From Allocoprobacillus sp002160865 (GTDB lineage Bacteria; Bacillota_I; Bacilli_A; Erysipelotrichales; Coprobacillaceae), in contig NZ_AP031415.1 of the NCBI RefSeq assembly GCF_042850985.1, positions 1,922,001-1,986,000 on the forward strand: DNA of 64,000 nt, in the 5' to 3' direction. Numbering within the stretch: the first letter of the stretch is position 1; every line of letters starts with the position of its first letter. This document shows positions 23,521-34,159 of this stretch, in pieces. The position numbers and the translations under genes are program-made. The notes beneath the pieces were generated by a model. It had not been told where the DNA came from, made no database searches, and was given only the letters and a program-made list of their open reading frames with translations.

Positions 23521-24893
23521 ATTCTCTTAAATGACAAATATATTTGATAAAAATCAACGACTGCTAAAATTATGAATAGAAATAAAACAAATATTAAGTT
23601 ATTTGAAAAAGGTATATATAATAAAATGATTTGGAATGTAATTATCAGAATATTGAATAAGTATGCAAATTTATTTATTTTTATGTTTATTTGTTTCTTT
23701 GTATCTCTATATCTTATTATCCACATGATAAAATAGCTTAATAATGTAGCTATAGAAGCTCCATAAAGGCCAATACATGGTATTAATAAGATATTAAATA
23801 TACAATTTGCTATAGCTCCAATCAAAGAACTTGTAAAAACACCTGATGTTTTTTTTGAAACAATATAATTAACCCCAATAAATGAAGAAAAACTAGAAAA
23901 AACAACTGCTAATATTAAAAAAGGAATATATTCCCATGCATCAATATAATCTTGGGAAAAGAAATTTAATATTAGTGGTTTTAATACAACTAATAAGAAA
24001 GATGAAATTCCAAACATGACAATAGAAAAAAGATTGTAAATTTTTGAATAATATGTAGATTTAGATGAAGAATTTTCTTCCTCTACAGCCGATATTTGCC
24101 ATGCCTGAAAAAATATTTGTGAGAACATACTTATAACTGTTGGTATTTTGAATGCAATAGCATAAATACCGTTTGCAGATAAATCTAGAAAATATAGAAT
24201 AAAAAACTTAGACGACGCGTTCATTACCCACCACATTATACTATTTGGGACTAGTGGAATACTGTATTTTAAGTATACCTTGATGGATTCTTTAGAAATA
24301 ACATTGACTTTAAAATATTTAAAAATATTTGTAGTTATTGTTATATATATTGAACTAATTGTGTATCCAATAATCATAGATAAGAAATAACCAGGAATTC
24401 CCATTTTAAAATTCACAAGAAATAACACGTTTAATAATAACATTATAAATGTATATATAAGCCCTGATATAGTATAGACTTGATTTCTATCAATTCCTTT
24501 AGAAAACTGTTGAAAGAAAGTGTATATTCCTTGAGTTATCAACAATAATATAAAATATAATAAAAAATTAAAATCAATAAATAAATTAATTATCGGCATT
24601 ACAAAGATAAAAATCAAAAATCCTAAAATTAACACTATAAAGCAATTAGTAAAAACTTCTTCCTTAGTATATTTTGAATTTAGAGTATATCTAAGAATTG
24701 CTTCATATATCGCACATGTGAAAAATGGAAGAAAAAGCGATACTAATGTTATTGTTGTATCAATTAAACCATATTCTTCAGTAGTTAAAACATATGTGTA
24801 TAGTGGAACAATTAAAAACGTTAAAAATTTACTTCCTAGGTTACCAATAGTAAAAATCCCAATGTTTCTTATTAGTTTGATATATTTATTCAT
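23517..24893 (-). CDS. Polysaccharide repeat-unit flippase (Wzx-like)
   Basis: This 458-residue membrane protein has about 12-14 hydrophobic segments. It begins IRNIGIFTIGNLGSKFLTFLI and contains VPLYTYVLTTEEYGLID, typical of Wzx/MATE-like oligosaccharide flippases (PST family). It would move undecaprenyl-linked repeat units across the membrane before polymerisation. It overlaps the pyruvyl transferase gene by eight bases and is the last gene of the cluster. Its stop lies directly at the edge of an IS21 remnant, so the extreme C-terminus may have been reshaped. Confidence 0.92.
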   Translation of the reverse strand: MNKYIKLIRNIGIFTIGNLGSKFLTFLIVPLYTYVLTTEEYGLIDTTITLVSLFLPFFTCAIYEAILRYTLNSKYTKEEVFTNCFIVLILGFLIFIFVMPIINLFIDFNFLLYFILLLITQGIYTFFQQFSKGIDRNQVYTISGLIYTFIMLLLNVLFLVNFKMGIPGYFLSMIIGYTISSIYITITTNIFKYFKVNVISKESIKVYLKYSIPLVPNSIMWWVMNASSKFFILYFLDLSANGIYAIAFKIPTVISMFSQIFFQAWQISAVEEENSSSKSTYYSKIYNLFSIVMFGISSFLLVVLKPLILNFFSQDYIDAWEYIPFLILAVVFSSFSSFIGVNYIVSKKTSGVFTSSLIGAIANCIFNILLIPCIGLYGASIATLLSYFIMWIIRYRDTKKQINIKINKFAYLFNILIITFQIILLYIPFSNNLIFVLFLFIILAVVDFYQIYLSFKRI

Positions 24894-26010
24894 CTAAAAC
24901 CTCCCAAATATTCTTTATTAGCCATTTTTTTGAGTATTTTTTTAATTCATCTATTCGTTCAATATTTTCTTTAGATAGTGTAATGATAGATAATTGATTT
25001 ACTATCTTCTCTATATCATACTCATAATATGAATAACATCTATCTTCTAAGTTTAAATATTTAAAGAAGTCTTCTATTTTTTTATCCCATACCATAGCAA
25101 TACTTGGTATATACAAAGAAGTTGCAATAATATGGCTATGTAATCTAAATGATAAAATCGAACTAAATTCAGATATTGTATTAACCAATTCATCAGGTCT
25201 TTTTGGACAATTAACTATATATTTTTCTTGATTTAGATTTAAATTTTTTAATATTTGTTTTGAGAACTCATAATCTTCAGATGAACCATTACAAAATATT
25301 TTCCAATTGATATTTTTGGTATTTAATTCTTTAATTATTTTTTGCCAAAAATCAATCAGTAAATTTCTATCTTGTTCTATATACATTATACCCAATCCAA
25401 TAAGATGGTTATCTTTCTTTAAAATATTAAAATTTTCATTAGATAATAAAGCAATATCGTAATTTTTTTCAAACGGACGATTTATTAATTGCTTTGCTAT
25501 ATTTTCATGATCTCTAATAGAAATTGAGTGGACTATTTTTTTATTTAATGAGTGTTTCAATTTATAAAATAAAATTTTACTCTTTAACTTACCGAATCCA
25601 CAGCAATTAAAAATTACGGGTATATTATTTTCTTCACATTTATTTACTAAATATGAAATTTGGAAAATAAAACAGGGCAAAAATAATGCACCTCCAGCGA
25701 AAATTGCAATATCGTAAGAATCACCAAAAAAAATATCAAAATCTTTTAAAGTTGATTTATTTCGCTTTAAATTTGACAAATACTCATATATGCCACTATT
25801 ATTTTTTAAATATACTTTTAATTTATTTATCTTCTTTTTAGATAATATAAAATTATCATATTCTTGAGTAAAACCAGATCTATGACTTAGGTCTAATTTT
25901 GTAATTTGTACATCAATAAATTCCTTTTTAATCATTTTTTCTACGTTTGTACATATTACTCCATCTCCTAAATTATCAGAGTAGTGTTCTCCTATTAGTA
26001 ATACTTTCAT
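24886..26010 (-). CDS. Polysaccharide pyruvyl transferase family protein
   Basis: The 374-residue protein has the WcaK/CsaB-type start KVLLIGEHYSDNLGDGVICTN, a central FDIAIFAGGALFLPCFIF-like Gly-rich motif, IISIRDHENI, and the late SFRLHSHIIATSLYIPSIAM block with RxHSHI. Members add pyruvyl ketals to wall polymers or exopolysaccharides, giving negative charge. The acceptor sugar is unknown. It sits between the polymerase and flippase genes. Confidence 0.85.
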   Translation of the reverse strand: MKVLLIGEHYSDNLGDGVICTNVEKMIKKEFIDVQITKLDLSHRSGFTQEYDNFILSKKKINKLKVYLKNNSGIYEYLSNLKRNKSTLKDFDIFFGDSYDIAIFAGGALFLPCFIFQISYLVNKCEENNIPVIFNCCGFGKLKSKILFYKLKHSLNKKIVHSISIRDHENIAKQLINRPFEKNYDIALLSNENFNILKKDNHLIGLGIMYIEQDRNLLIDFWQKIIKELNTKNINWKIFCNGSSEDYEFSKQILKNLNLNQEKYIVNCPKRPDELVNTISEFSSILSFRLHSHIIATSLYIPSIAMVWDKKIEDFFKYLNLEDRCYSYYEYDIEKIVNQLSIITLSKENIERIDELKKYSKKWLIKNIWEVLDE

Positions 26011-26093
26011 GTTTCATTCATCTCCTAATTGTTATGTTATTATCCGTTTGGTAATATCATCAATCTTACTTTCTACATTAACATTATTAATTA

Positions 26094-27299
26094 CTAACTA
26101 TTTTTTAATTTCTTTATTAATACTAAAAAAATAGCAACAAATACACCAGATTCATTTGTTAAAGTGGTTTCAACGAATAATGCTAGGATTATATATAACC
26201 AAAAGTATATTATAGATTCATATTTTCTTGAATTATTAGTAATATTTTCTATAGAAGATCGAAATATGTAAAATAAACTAGTTATATATGAAATACATCC
26301 AAACGCACCAAATTGTCCTATTAAGCCAGGCCAAAATGTATCACCGATATATCCAAAGGAAGTTGGTCTTAATCCTTCGATATAAAACAAATTGTATTTA
26401 TAATATAATGGGGAATAATATTCAGCTGAAGTATAAGTACCAAAGGAAGAAAAACCAGTCCCTAGTGGGAAGTAGTTAAACATTATTTGAAATGCTGTAA
26501 TATATAATAGTGGTCTAGCAGAAAATTGTGCAGCAGAAATATAAGTCATAATTTTATTAAATGATAATAATAATACTAAACCACCTAATACTACAATATG
26601 TTTTATTTTAATCTTTTTGAAATATTTTAGAATAAATATTAGTGCTAGTACACCAACTACAAATAATAGCCCTTTTGTTCTTTGGGTCATAAATATTATA
26701 AAAAAAATCATTAATTCATATTTTAAAGAATATTTATATAAATGAACTAAACAAAATAGCATAACCATGGTAAATACTAGAAAGGTCGGATGTACAAACA
26801 AGAATTTAAAACTTTTTATTCCCATTCTCACATCATGAGTCATTCCTATATCAATGAATTGTGAGATAATTGAAAGAAAAAACAATATAAAAATTACTAT
26901 TTTTGAGAATTTAATTAGATAAGTTGCATTTATTTCTTTATTAAAGACAATCAAAGAGCAATAATAACATATAAAGAATTTTGAAAAAGCAAAAATATCT
27001 TTTATAATCGGTATTATTTGTATATCATATTCTAAAAAAATAGTAGAAATAATTCCAATTATAATAAATATTAAAAAGAAAATGATACTTTTAAATTCAT
27101 TTGAATTTTTTGAAAATAACTTCAATAGATTATTTTTATTTTTTATGGCTTTATATACTGTTAATAATACTAAAATAATAGTTATGATTTCATCACTATA
27201 ATTAAATATGGATAAAACACCTGAAATACAATTATTGAATAACATGAAAAAAAACAGTATAAAAAGGAACAATTCCTTTAAATTTAGTTTTGATAGCAT
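26094..27299 (-). CDS. O-antigen/capsule polymerase-like protein (Wzy-like)
   Basis: The 401-residue membrane protein has about 10-11 hydrophobic helices and a large extracellular loop (about 255-330, MFNYFPLGTGFSSFGTYTSAEY ... FWPGLIGQFG), the usual layout of Wzy/O-antigen ligase family proteins. The loop motif P-L-G-T-G-F-S-S-F-G is typical. It is poorly conserved in sequence, so the assignment rests on topology and on position between glycosyltransferase and flippase genes. Its first codons overlap the upstream glycosyltransferase gene. Confidence 0.82.
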   Translation of the reverse strand: MLSKLNLKELFLFILFFFMLFNNCISGVLSIFNYSDEIITIILVLLTVYKAIKNKNNLLKLFSKNSNEFKSIIFFLIFIIIGIISTIFLEYDIQIIPIIKDIFAFSKFFICYYCSLIVFNKEINATYLIKFSKIVIFILFFLSIISQFIDIGMTHDVRMGIKSFKFLFVHPTFLVFTMVMLFCLVHLYKYSLKYELMIFFIIFMTQRTKGLLFVVGVLALIFILKYFKKIKIKHIVVLGGLVLLLSFNKIMTYISAAQFSARPLLYITAFQIMFNYFPLGTGFSSFGTYTSAEYYSPLYYKYNLFYIEGLRPTSFGYIGDTFWPGLIGQFGAFGCISYITSLFYIFRSSIENITNNSRKYESIIYFWLYIILALFVETTLTNESGVFVAIFLVLIKKLKNS

Positions 27300-28420
27300 A
27301 GCATTAACTCCTTGACAACGTCACAAATATTGAAACTTGTATAATTGGGTTTATAAACTCTAATAGTATCAAAATGATTAGGTAGGTTTTTGATAGCTAT
27401 TGACCAATTAATATAATCACTATCATTATCAATACTTAGAAATTGAATACAATTACTTATATCAACATCCTTTGGTATGTGATTCGAACATAATATATTT
27501 AAGCCATTTGCTTGGGCTTCTATTGCTACAATACCTAAACCTTCAAATAACGAAGGAAACAGTAAACAATCAAAAGCAGACATCCATTTATTTATTTCAT
27601 TACTGCTTTCAATTATAGTCACATAATTACTTAAACCATTATTTTTGATATATTCATTAATAGTAGAATAATTAACTCCGGACCCTATAATAACAAAATG
27701 ATATCTATTCTGGTCTTCTTTAATTAACTCTCTAAATACTTTAAGGCTAAGCATATGATTTTTTTCTGGAGCTAATCTACCTACTTGACCAACAACAAAT
27801 TTATCTTTTAGATTAAGTTTATCTCTAATTAAATTTCTATCATCAATATTAAATTCAAATTTTGAGAAATCTATTCCATTGTTAATAATTCTAAATTTAG
27901 AAGAGTTTATTTGCTTAGATGTAAACATCCATTCTCCAGCATCTTTTGAACATGCGAAATAATCCGTTGCAAAAAAAGACCATAAAGGTTTTACCATATT
28001 ATGAAAAATTGACTTAAATCCAAAATGTTTAGTAAATTTTTGCATTCCATTAGAATGAGAATGAATAATAATTTTAGGCACTTTACATATTTTTGCAATT
28101 ATAGCATCTTCAATCCACATATTATCAGATGCATGTATATGAAAAACATTATAGTCATTCTTTTTTAAAACTGAGTATAATGATTTCATTCTATAAAAAT
28201 GTTTTTTAAGAATGTTTTTTTCATTCCAAGCTCCTGTTTTAAATACCTTACTTCCTAATCCTTTAACATATTCTTCATAATATTGCTCTTCTTCAGGATC
28301 ATAATAGTTAATAAAATCAAATACTACTTCATTTGATATTTTAGAATATATATTTGTTATAAAGGTTTCTATTCCACCCATATTTAATCCTGTACAGTGC
28401 AGTACTTTTATTTTTTCCAT
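27284..28420 (-). CDS. Family-1 glycosyltransferase
   Basis: The 378-residue protein (ATG 28420, GGAGGT five bases upstream) has a GT-B fold. The N-terminal acceptor domain contains HCTGLNMGGIETFI. The donor domain has VGQVGRLAPEKNH and CLLFPSLFEGLGIVAIEAQANGL, whose two Glu residues (E-x7-E) mark GT4-type retaining enzymes. It adds one sugar to the lipid-linked repeat unit on the cytoplasmic face. The specific sugar is not predictable. Confidence 0.9.
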   Translation of the reverse strand: MEKIKVLHCTGLNMGGIETFITNIYSKISNEVVFDFINYYDPEEEQYYEEYVKGLGSKVFKTGAWNEKNILKKHFYRMKSLYSVLKKNDYNVFHIHASDNMWIEDAIIAKICKVPKIIIHSHSNGMQKFTKHFGFKSIFHNMVKPLWSFFATDYFACSKDAGEWMFTSKQINSSKFRIINNGIDFSKFEFNIDDRNLIRDKLNLKDKFVVGQVGRLAPEKNHMLSLKVFRELIKEDQNRYHFVIIGSGVNYSTINEYIKNNGLSNYVTIIESSNEINKWMSAFDCLLFPSLFEGLGIVAIEAQANGLNILCSNHIPKDVDISNCIQFLSIDNDSDYINWSIAIKNLPNHFDTIRVYKPNYTSFNICDVVKELMLCYQN

Positions 28421-28457
28421 AGAACACCTCCAAATATCGAGAATTTGTAATAAAAGG

Positions 28458-29528
28458 TTATAAGTAAATGCTATTATGTTTCTTAATAAATGACTGTCCT
28501 GAAAATTTATCATTAAATAGGTTAATTGAGTTTTCTGAAATAATAGTCCAATTAGATTTGTTTAATAAAGCATTTATAATACAATTAGATAATTCTTTAG
28601 AGCTTCGTTTTTGGCATATATATCCATTGAATCCATCTTGAATGATTTCACAAGTACCACCAACATCCGTAGCAACTACAATTTTTCCTAATGATATAGC
28701 TTCAATTGGAACTAGTGGTAGTCCTTCCCATAATGAAGAAAGACATATAATATCTGACTGTTTCATTAAAGATTTAACATCCTTTCGATAACCTAACATA
28801 AAAATTTTATCTTCAAGATTTAAATCTTGAATTCTTTTCTTTAGTTTTTCTTCATCTTCACCTGAACCTATTATAAAAAAGTACACATTATTGTATTGTG
28901 TAATAACATTTTTCGCAGCTTCTATAAAGTATATTTGACCTTTTTGTTCAGAAAGTCGACCGATGTTACTAATAATAATTCCATTATTATCCTTTATTTC
29001 TTTCATTAAAGGTTCTATTGTAATTTCTTGATCATCATCAAGCGTTGTATTATAAATAACCTCTATATTTTTTTCGTTTATACCAAAATATTCTATTAAA
29101 TTATTTTTCACCGATTGTCCTACAGCTATAATAGGTATGTTATTTATTGAAAAGTATGTTAGTTTTTTCTTGTTTGTAAATACATTATGCGCAGTATAAA
29201 TATTTTTGAAATGATGAACATAACTTAGTAATTTTATGTAAAAAGCTGCCATTCTGTGATGTGTATGGATAATATCAATTTTTTCATGGACAATAATGTA
29301 CCATAACTTAAATAGATTAATAATCATATAAAATGGATTTTTACTATCAATATCATGAATATAGTAATGTTTAATTCCCATATTTTGTAATTCTGAAACT
29401 CTCTCTCCACCAGACGAGCAAACGATAATTTTTTCAAAATTATCTTTTTGAGTTTCGCATAATTGCATTACTACATTTTCAGCACCACCGATTCCCATGG
29501 TTCTACTAAAATACATAATATTCTTCAT
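28458..29528 (-). CDS. Family-1 glycosyltransferase
   Basis: The 356-residue GT-B enzyme begins MYFSRTMGIGGAENVVMQL. The donor half carries ISNIGRLSEQKGQIYFIEAA and DIICLSSLWEGLPLVPIEAISLGK (E-x7-E), then VGGTCEIIQDGFNGY. It is GT4-like, distinct from the next gene, and probably acts one step before or after it. The start shares its A with the stop of the upstream WecG/TagA gene. Confidence 0.92.
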   Translation of the reverse strand: MKNIMYFSRTMGIGGAENVVMQLCETQKDNFEKIIVCSSGGERVSELQNMGIKHYYIHDIDSKNPFYMIINLFKLWYIIVHEKIDIIHTHHRMAAFYIKLLSYVHHFKNIYTAHNVFTNKKKLTYFSINNIPIIAVGQSVKNNLIEYFGINEKNIEVIYNTTLDDDQEITIEPLMKEIKDNNGIIISNIGRLSEQKGQIYFIEAAKNVITQYNNVYFFIIGSGEDEEKLKKRIQDLNLEDKIFMLGYRKDVKSLMKQSDIICLSSLWEGLPLVPIEAISLGKIVVATDVGGTCEIIQDGFNGYICQKRSSKELSNCIINALLNKSNWTIISENSINLFNDKFSGQSFIKKHNSIYL

Positions 29529-30268
29529 TATGCTACGCCTCTGCTTTTTTCTCTAATAATATCAATAATAAATTTTCCGTTTCCTACAAAATATCTTTTA
29601 AATAAACGCTTAGGTTCTTGTGATACTCTAAACAACCACTCTAAATTACATTTTTGCATCCACAATGGCGCTCTTTTTAATGTTCCAGAAATAACATCAA
29701 AACTTCCACCCACACCCATATATACAGGTATGCTTCCATTTTTTTGGAAGTAATCTACTAGATATTCTTTTTTTGGTGATGTAATTCCAACAAATACAAT
29801 ATCTGGATTTTTTTCATCAATATCTTTTTGAATGTTATCCCATTCATCATCTGAAAAATATCCATTTCTAACACCAACAATATCAATTTTTGGATGCTTA
29901 TTCTTTATTACATCTGCAGTTTTATGTACAATTTCTTCTTTAGCACCTAAAAGATAAATACTATAACCTTTTTCTTCTGATAAAGCTACTAAATCCATCA
30001 TTAAGTCAATTCCTGCCACACGTTCTGGTAATGTTCTTTTTAAATATTTACTAGCCAAAACAACTGAAGCTCCATCAGCATTGATAATAACACAGTTGTT
30101 AACAATATCTTTTAAACGTTGATTGGTTTGACATAAATTAATTTTATCAGCATTAACTCCCATTAAATGAAGTGGCTTTTTATTTATAATATATTTTTCT
30201 ACTTCATCGATAGTTTCTTTAACTGTTAATACATCAATATCTATACCTAAAATCTTAATTCTAGACAT
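29528..30268 (-). CDS. WecG/TagA/CpsF family glycosyltransferase
   Basis: The 246-residue protein starts at ATG 30268 (GAGGTG six bases upstream). Family blocks are LHLMGVNADKINLCQ, INADGASVVLASKYL, RVAGIDLMMDL, GVRNGYF, IVFVGITSPKKEYLV and PVYMGVGGSFDVISG. Members add ManNAc or ManNAcA (or a related sugar) to a lipid-linked GlcNAc-type primer. The adjoining wecB gene, which makes UDP-ManNAc, fits this. It overlaps wecB by eight bases. Confidence 0.93.
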   Translation of the reverse strand: MSRIKILGIDIDVLTVKETIDEVEKYIINKKPLHLMGVNADKINLCQTNQRLKDIVNNCVIINADGASVVLASKYLKRTLPERVAGIDLMMDLVALSEEKGYSIYLLGAKEEIVHKTADVIKNKHPKIDIVGVRNGYFSDDEWDNIQKDIDEKNPDIVFVGITSPKKEYLVDYFQKNGSIPVYMGVGGSFDVISGTLKRAPLWMQKCNLEWLFRVSQEPKRLFKRYFVGNGKFIIDIIREKSRGVA

Positions 30269-31376
30269 TTGTTTCACCTCGCTGTTCAGATAGTAAGATA
30301 TCAACAATTTGTTTACAAGCTGTTCCATCACCATATGGATTAGAGGCATTTGCCATTTTTTTATAAGCTTCTTTATCTTCTATTAATTGTTTGAAATGTG
30401 TGTATATAACCGCTTCATCTGTTCCAACTAATTTAAGTGTTCCTGCTTTAACTCCCTCTGGTCTTTCTGTTGTGTCTCGCATAACAAGTACTGGTTTTCC
30501 TAAAGAAGGTGCTTCTTCCTGAATACCACCACTATCAGTGAGAATAAGGTAGCTTCTAGCTAGAAAATTATGAAAATCTAGAACTTCTAAAGGTTCAATG
30601 ATATGTACACGATCGCAATCTCCTAATTCTTCTTTAGCTGCTTGGCGAACGACAGGATTCATGTGTATTGGATAAATTACCTTAACATCCTCATGTTCAT
30701 CAACAATATGTTTAATTGCTCTAAACATATGATGCATTGGTTCTCCTAAATTTTCTCTTCTATGTGCAGTCAACATGATCAATTTTGAATCCGAAGCCCA
30801 CACTAACTCTGGATGAGTATAATCTTTTCTGACTGTTGTTTTTAAAGCATCGATTGCTGTATTACCTGTTACATATATATCTTCTTCTTTTTTACCTTCT
30901 CTTAATAAGTTATTTTTACTCATTTCAGTAGGAGCAAAGTGATATTTAGCTATAATGCCTACAGCTTGCCTATTAAATTCCTCAGGATAAGGAGAATAAA
31001 TATCATATGTTCTAAGCCCTGCTTCCACATGTCCAACTGGTATCTGCAAATAATAGCATGCTAATGCTGTAACAAATGTTGTAGAAGTATCCCCATGAAC
31101 TAAAACTATATCTGGTTTTGTTTCTTCTAGAACATCTTTGATTTTATTCAAAATATTTGTTGTAACATCAAATAAAGTTTGTTTATCTTTCATAATAGAC
31201 AAATCATAATCAGGCTCCACATTAAATGCCTTTAATACTTGATCAAGCATTTGACGATGCTGTCCTGTTACACATACAATTGTTTCGATTTCTGTCTGCT
31301 TTTTCAATTCATTAACCAATGGACACATCTTTATTGCTTCTGGACGTGTACCAAACACTAACATTACTTTTTTCAA
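30261..31376 (-). CDS. wecB: UDP-N-acetylglucosamine 2-epimerase (non-hydrolysing)
   Basis: The 371-residue GT-B-like epimerase converts UDP-GlcNAc to UDP-ManNAc. Motifs: VFGTRPEAIKMCPLV, VHGDTSTTFVTALA, GHVEAGLRTYD, HRRENLG, LTDSGGIQEEAPSLGKPVLV and RDTTERPEG. Length and residues are normal for the family. It supplies the donor for the WecG/TagA enzyme encoded directly downstream. Confidence 0.96.
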   Translation of the reverse strand: MKKVMLVFGTRPEAIKMCPLVNELKKQTEIETIVCVTGQHRQMLDQVLKAFNVEPDYDLSIMKDKQTLFDVTTNILNKIKDVLEETKPDIVLVHGDTSTTFVTALACYYLQIPVGHVEAGLRTYDIYSPYPEEFNRQAVGIIAKYHFAPTEMSKNNLLREGKKEEDIYVTGNTAIDALKTTVRKDYTHPELVWASDSKLIMLTAHRRENLGEPMHHMFRAIKHIVDEHEDVKVIYPIHMNPVVRQAAKEELGDCDRVHIIEPLEVLDFHNFLARSYLILTDSGGIQEEAPSLGKPVLVMRDTTERPEGVKAGTLKLVGTDEAVIYTHFKQLIEDKEAYKKMANASNPYGDGTACKQIVDILLSEQRGETNV

Positions 31377-31422
31377 AATAATCTCCCTTTCCTAAATGAA
31401 TATACTTTACGAAATAGATACG

Positions 31423-32769
31423 TTATAATGCACCTTTTCCATAAATAACACTTTTAATCGTTTTGTAGATAATTATTATATCTAAACCAATACTCCAGTT
31501 TCTATAATAATAATCATCCAATTTACACCTATCAATAAAGCCAACATCACTTCTTCCATTGGCTTGCCACATACCTGTTATACCAGGCTTACATCTGATA
31601 ATAGAATTATAATAAATATCCATATCATCTTTTTCTCTAGGCAAATATGGTCTAGGTCCAACCAAGCTCATATCTCCCTTAAGGACATTAATAAACTGTG
31701 GAAATTCATCTAAGGATGTTCTTCTTAAAAAATGTCCTACTTCAGTAATACGTGGATCATTAACCAACTTTTTATTGGTCAAATATTCTTTCCTTATTGC
31801 CGGATCTTTCTTCATCAATTCTTCAAGCACTTTTTCTGCATCAGGAATCATAGAACGATATTTATAAATATATATATCCTGTCCATTTTCACCAATTCGC
31901 TTTTGCTTAAAGAATATCGGATCTGTATCTCCATTTTTCTTGTTCTTACGAGAAACATATATAGTTAGTGGAATAAGCAACAAACATCCACATATTCCTG
32001 CACAAATATCAATAATTCTTTTTAAAACCTTACCTAAAACACCTAATCTTCCTCTTGATGTAGAGATCAATAACTCACCATCAAAGTCATCAATTTTTGA
32101 ATTAAATGTCATAGTAAAATTAAGTTGTGGTAATACTTTCACATATTGAACTTTATCAAACAATTGTCTAGAGATAACATCTATCTCTTCTTGCGAAGCA
32201 TCTGGCAATGCTATAATAACTTGATCTATTGGGTTATTATCTAATAAACCATTTAATTCATAATAATCATAAATTTTATATTGTAAATCTTCTTCTAACT
32301 CTTCATCTATAGACTCATCAACCTTGACAAAACCTTCTACATTTGTAAGAGCAAATCGATTATTATTTGCGATACGTCCTATACGATATGCTTCTGTTCC
32401 TGTACCAATAATCAATGTTTTTCTAGCAAGCCATTTTCTAAATAAAATACGTATCATTCTATTGACAAAAATCGCAAATATAGCCATTAAAAAACCTACT
32501 CCCAATATTCTTAAATAGAAGTTTGTTTCTGGATATGCAAAAACAATAGAAATCAACATAAAATAAACAAATGCTTTCAAATCACTTCTAATTTCATCCC
32601 ATACAAGAGTAGATTGAACTTTATAATGCCCCTGTGCAAACATTATAATTATCCATAATAAGCATAATTGTACATAAAAACATAACGGTAAATCCATAAA
32701 AAAATAGAGAAGATAAAAGAAAGCAGTTTCAATACCAATTAAACATAATGCAAAAAAATTCTCTTTCAT
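31423..32769 (-). CDS. Polyprenyl-phosphate sugar-1-phosphate transferase (initiating enzyme)
   Basis: The 448-residue protein has four N-terminal helices (about 5-105), a CoA-binding-like middle domain (TLIIGTGTEAYRIGRI) and a C-terminal bacterial sugar transferase domain after a fifth helix. Catalytic motifs are PIFFKQKRIGENG, IYKYRSMIPDAE, RRTSLDEFPQFINVLKGDMS, LVGPRPYLP and KPGITGMWQANGRSD. It is WbaP/CpsE-like: it loads the first sugar phosphate on undecaprenyl phosphate and starts repeat-unit synthesis. It is the first gene of the contiguous biosynthetic run; its promoter region (32770-32929) adjoins an IS1595 element. Confidence 0.95.
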   Translation of the reverse strand: MKENFFALCLIGIETAFFYLLYFFMDLPLCFYVQLCLLWIIIMFAQGHYKVQSTLVWDEIRSDLKAFVYFMLISIVFAYPETNFYLRILGVGFLMAIFAIFVNRMIRILFRKWLARKTLIIGTGTEAYRIGRIANNNRFALTNVEGFVKVDESIDEELEEDLQYKIYDYYELNGLLDNNPIDQVIIALPDASQEEIDVISRQLFDKVQYVKVLPQLNFTMTFNSKIDDFDGELLISTSRGRLGVLGKVLKRIIDICAGICGCLLLIPLTIYVSRKNKKNGDTDPIFFKQKRIGENGQDIYIYKYRSMIPDAEKVLEELMKKDPAIRKEYLTNKKLVNDPRITEVGHFLRRTSLDEFPQFINVLKGDMSLVGPRPYLPREKDDMDIYYNSIIRCKPGITGMWQANGRSDVGFIDRCKLDDYYYRNWSIGLDIIIIYKTIKSVIYGKGAL

Positions 32770-32929
32770 ATATATCCTCTCCCTTTATTTTTCCACCATG
32801 GTATTACTAGTATATCATTTTTCCCTTTTCCCTTCAACATAATATGGCAATATGACCAAAAAGTCAATATTTTTATTATACTTAAATATTCCAATTTTCA
32901 TTAAATTTCTTATTATCCATAAATTATTT

Positions 32930-34061
32930 TTTGATTGACCACCTGTCACAGGATTAGTGAAATCACTTAGAAAAATCACAAAAATGATTTTAACACCTAA
33001 AAATCAGAGTTAAACATATGTTTCATCACATCTTTGTTTTTTCTTTTTTGATATAATAGCTTATGAGGTGATCATAATGTCTATAAATAAAAATAAACGT
33101 AAACCAAAAAAGGATTCTATGATGCAAATCATCAATAGATACAGTCATAATCCTAAAGCATGTGTTGGCTATTTCTTCAATATGAAATGGCCTACGGGCT
33201 TCTACTGTGAAAAATGTGGATGTGTTCATTATTACTTCTTAGAAAACAGAAATGTTTTTGAATGTGCCAAGTGTGGTCATCAGCATTATCTTTTTGCAGG
33301 GACTATCTTTCAAGATAACAAGCTGCCACTTTTCAAGCTCATATTGGGTTTATATTTATTCTTTTCTGCAAATAAAGGCTGCTCCGCAGTAGAAATGGCT
33401 TCACAGTTGGATGTCAACTACAAGACAGCACTCAAGCTATGCAGAAAATGTCGTATTCTCATGACATTATCAAACAGTGAAAAGATACTGGATAGCATGT
33501 ACTATGAAGCAGATACCATCTATATTGGTGCCAAAACAGATGAAAAGCCCAGGAATGGCTACTGAACAGCAGCCAGTATTCATGATAGTATCAACAGACA
33601 AGGAAAATGAATATCCCAAATATATCAAGCTTTCAGTCATTCCGGTAGACAATAAGAACTTTATTCATAAGTTCTTTCATATGAGAGCAATAATATCATC
33701 TGAAAGAGTATTGAATACAGATGGAAAGACAACATTTTCTGAATTATCAAAGGAACTGACATTAAAATCTGAGAAAATAGTGTACAGTGAAGCAGATCAC
33801 AGACTCAAATGGCTAAATATCATTGCAGGAAATATCAAGAATAATATTGTTGGGATATATCACGGTGTTACAAAAAGTTCGCTGCCACTCTTTCTGCATG
33901 AACAGGAATGGCGCTTCAATCATAGATATACAGGTACACATATAATGGAAAAGATTTCAAAATACATGACAAAATCATTTCCTATAGATTCAGAAAAATT
34001 ATCCAAAATTTTGGAATTATCTGAATCGTATTTTTCACCTTGTGCTTGATGGTCAATCAAA
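32930..34061 (+). mobile_element. IS1595-family insertion sequence with target duplication
   Basis: The ends read TTTGATTGACCA at 32930 and its inverted match at 34061, flanked by a perfect 8-bp duplication AATTATTT (32922-32929 and 34062-34069). It carries one transposase reading frame split by a frameshift. It sits between the polysaccharide operon and the rml genes. Confidence 0.88.
33077..34049 (+). pseudogene. IS1595-family transposase, frameshifted
   Basis: The first part (33077-33565; ATG with GAGGTG upstream) holds a zinc ribbon with CEKCG and CAKCGHQH and an HTH region (SAVEMASQLDVNYKTALKLC). Near 33540-33560 the frame shifts by -1 and continues to 34049 with the DDE_Tnp_IS1595 core (EADHRLKWLN, VTKSSLPLFLHEQEWRFNHR). 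The shift lies near a run of four As. Either it is a disabling deletion, or expression needs frameshifting. Confidence 0.85.
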
Positions 34062-34159
34062 AATTATTTTATCTACCATTCATAATACATATTTTGATAA
34101 TATTTAATAACTACACACTTAAAAAATAGATATTATGATATGATATTTTATTTATTCAT

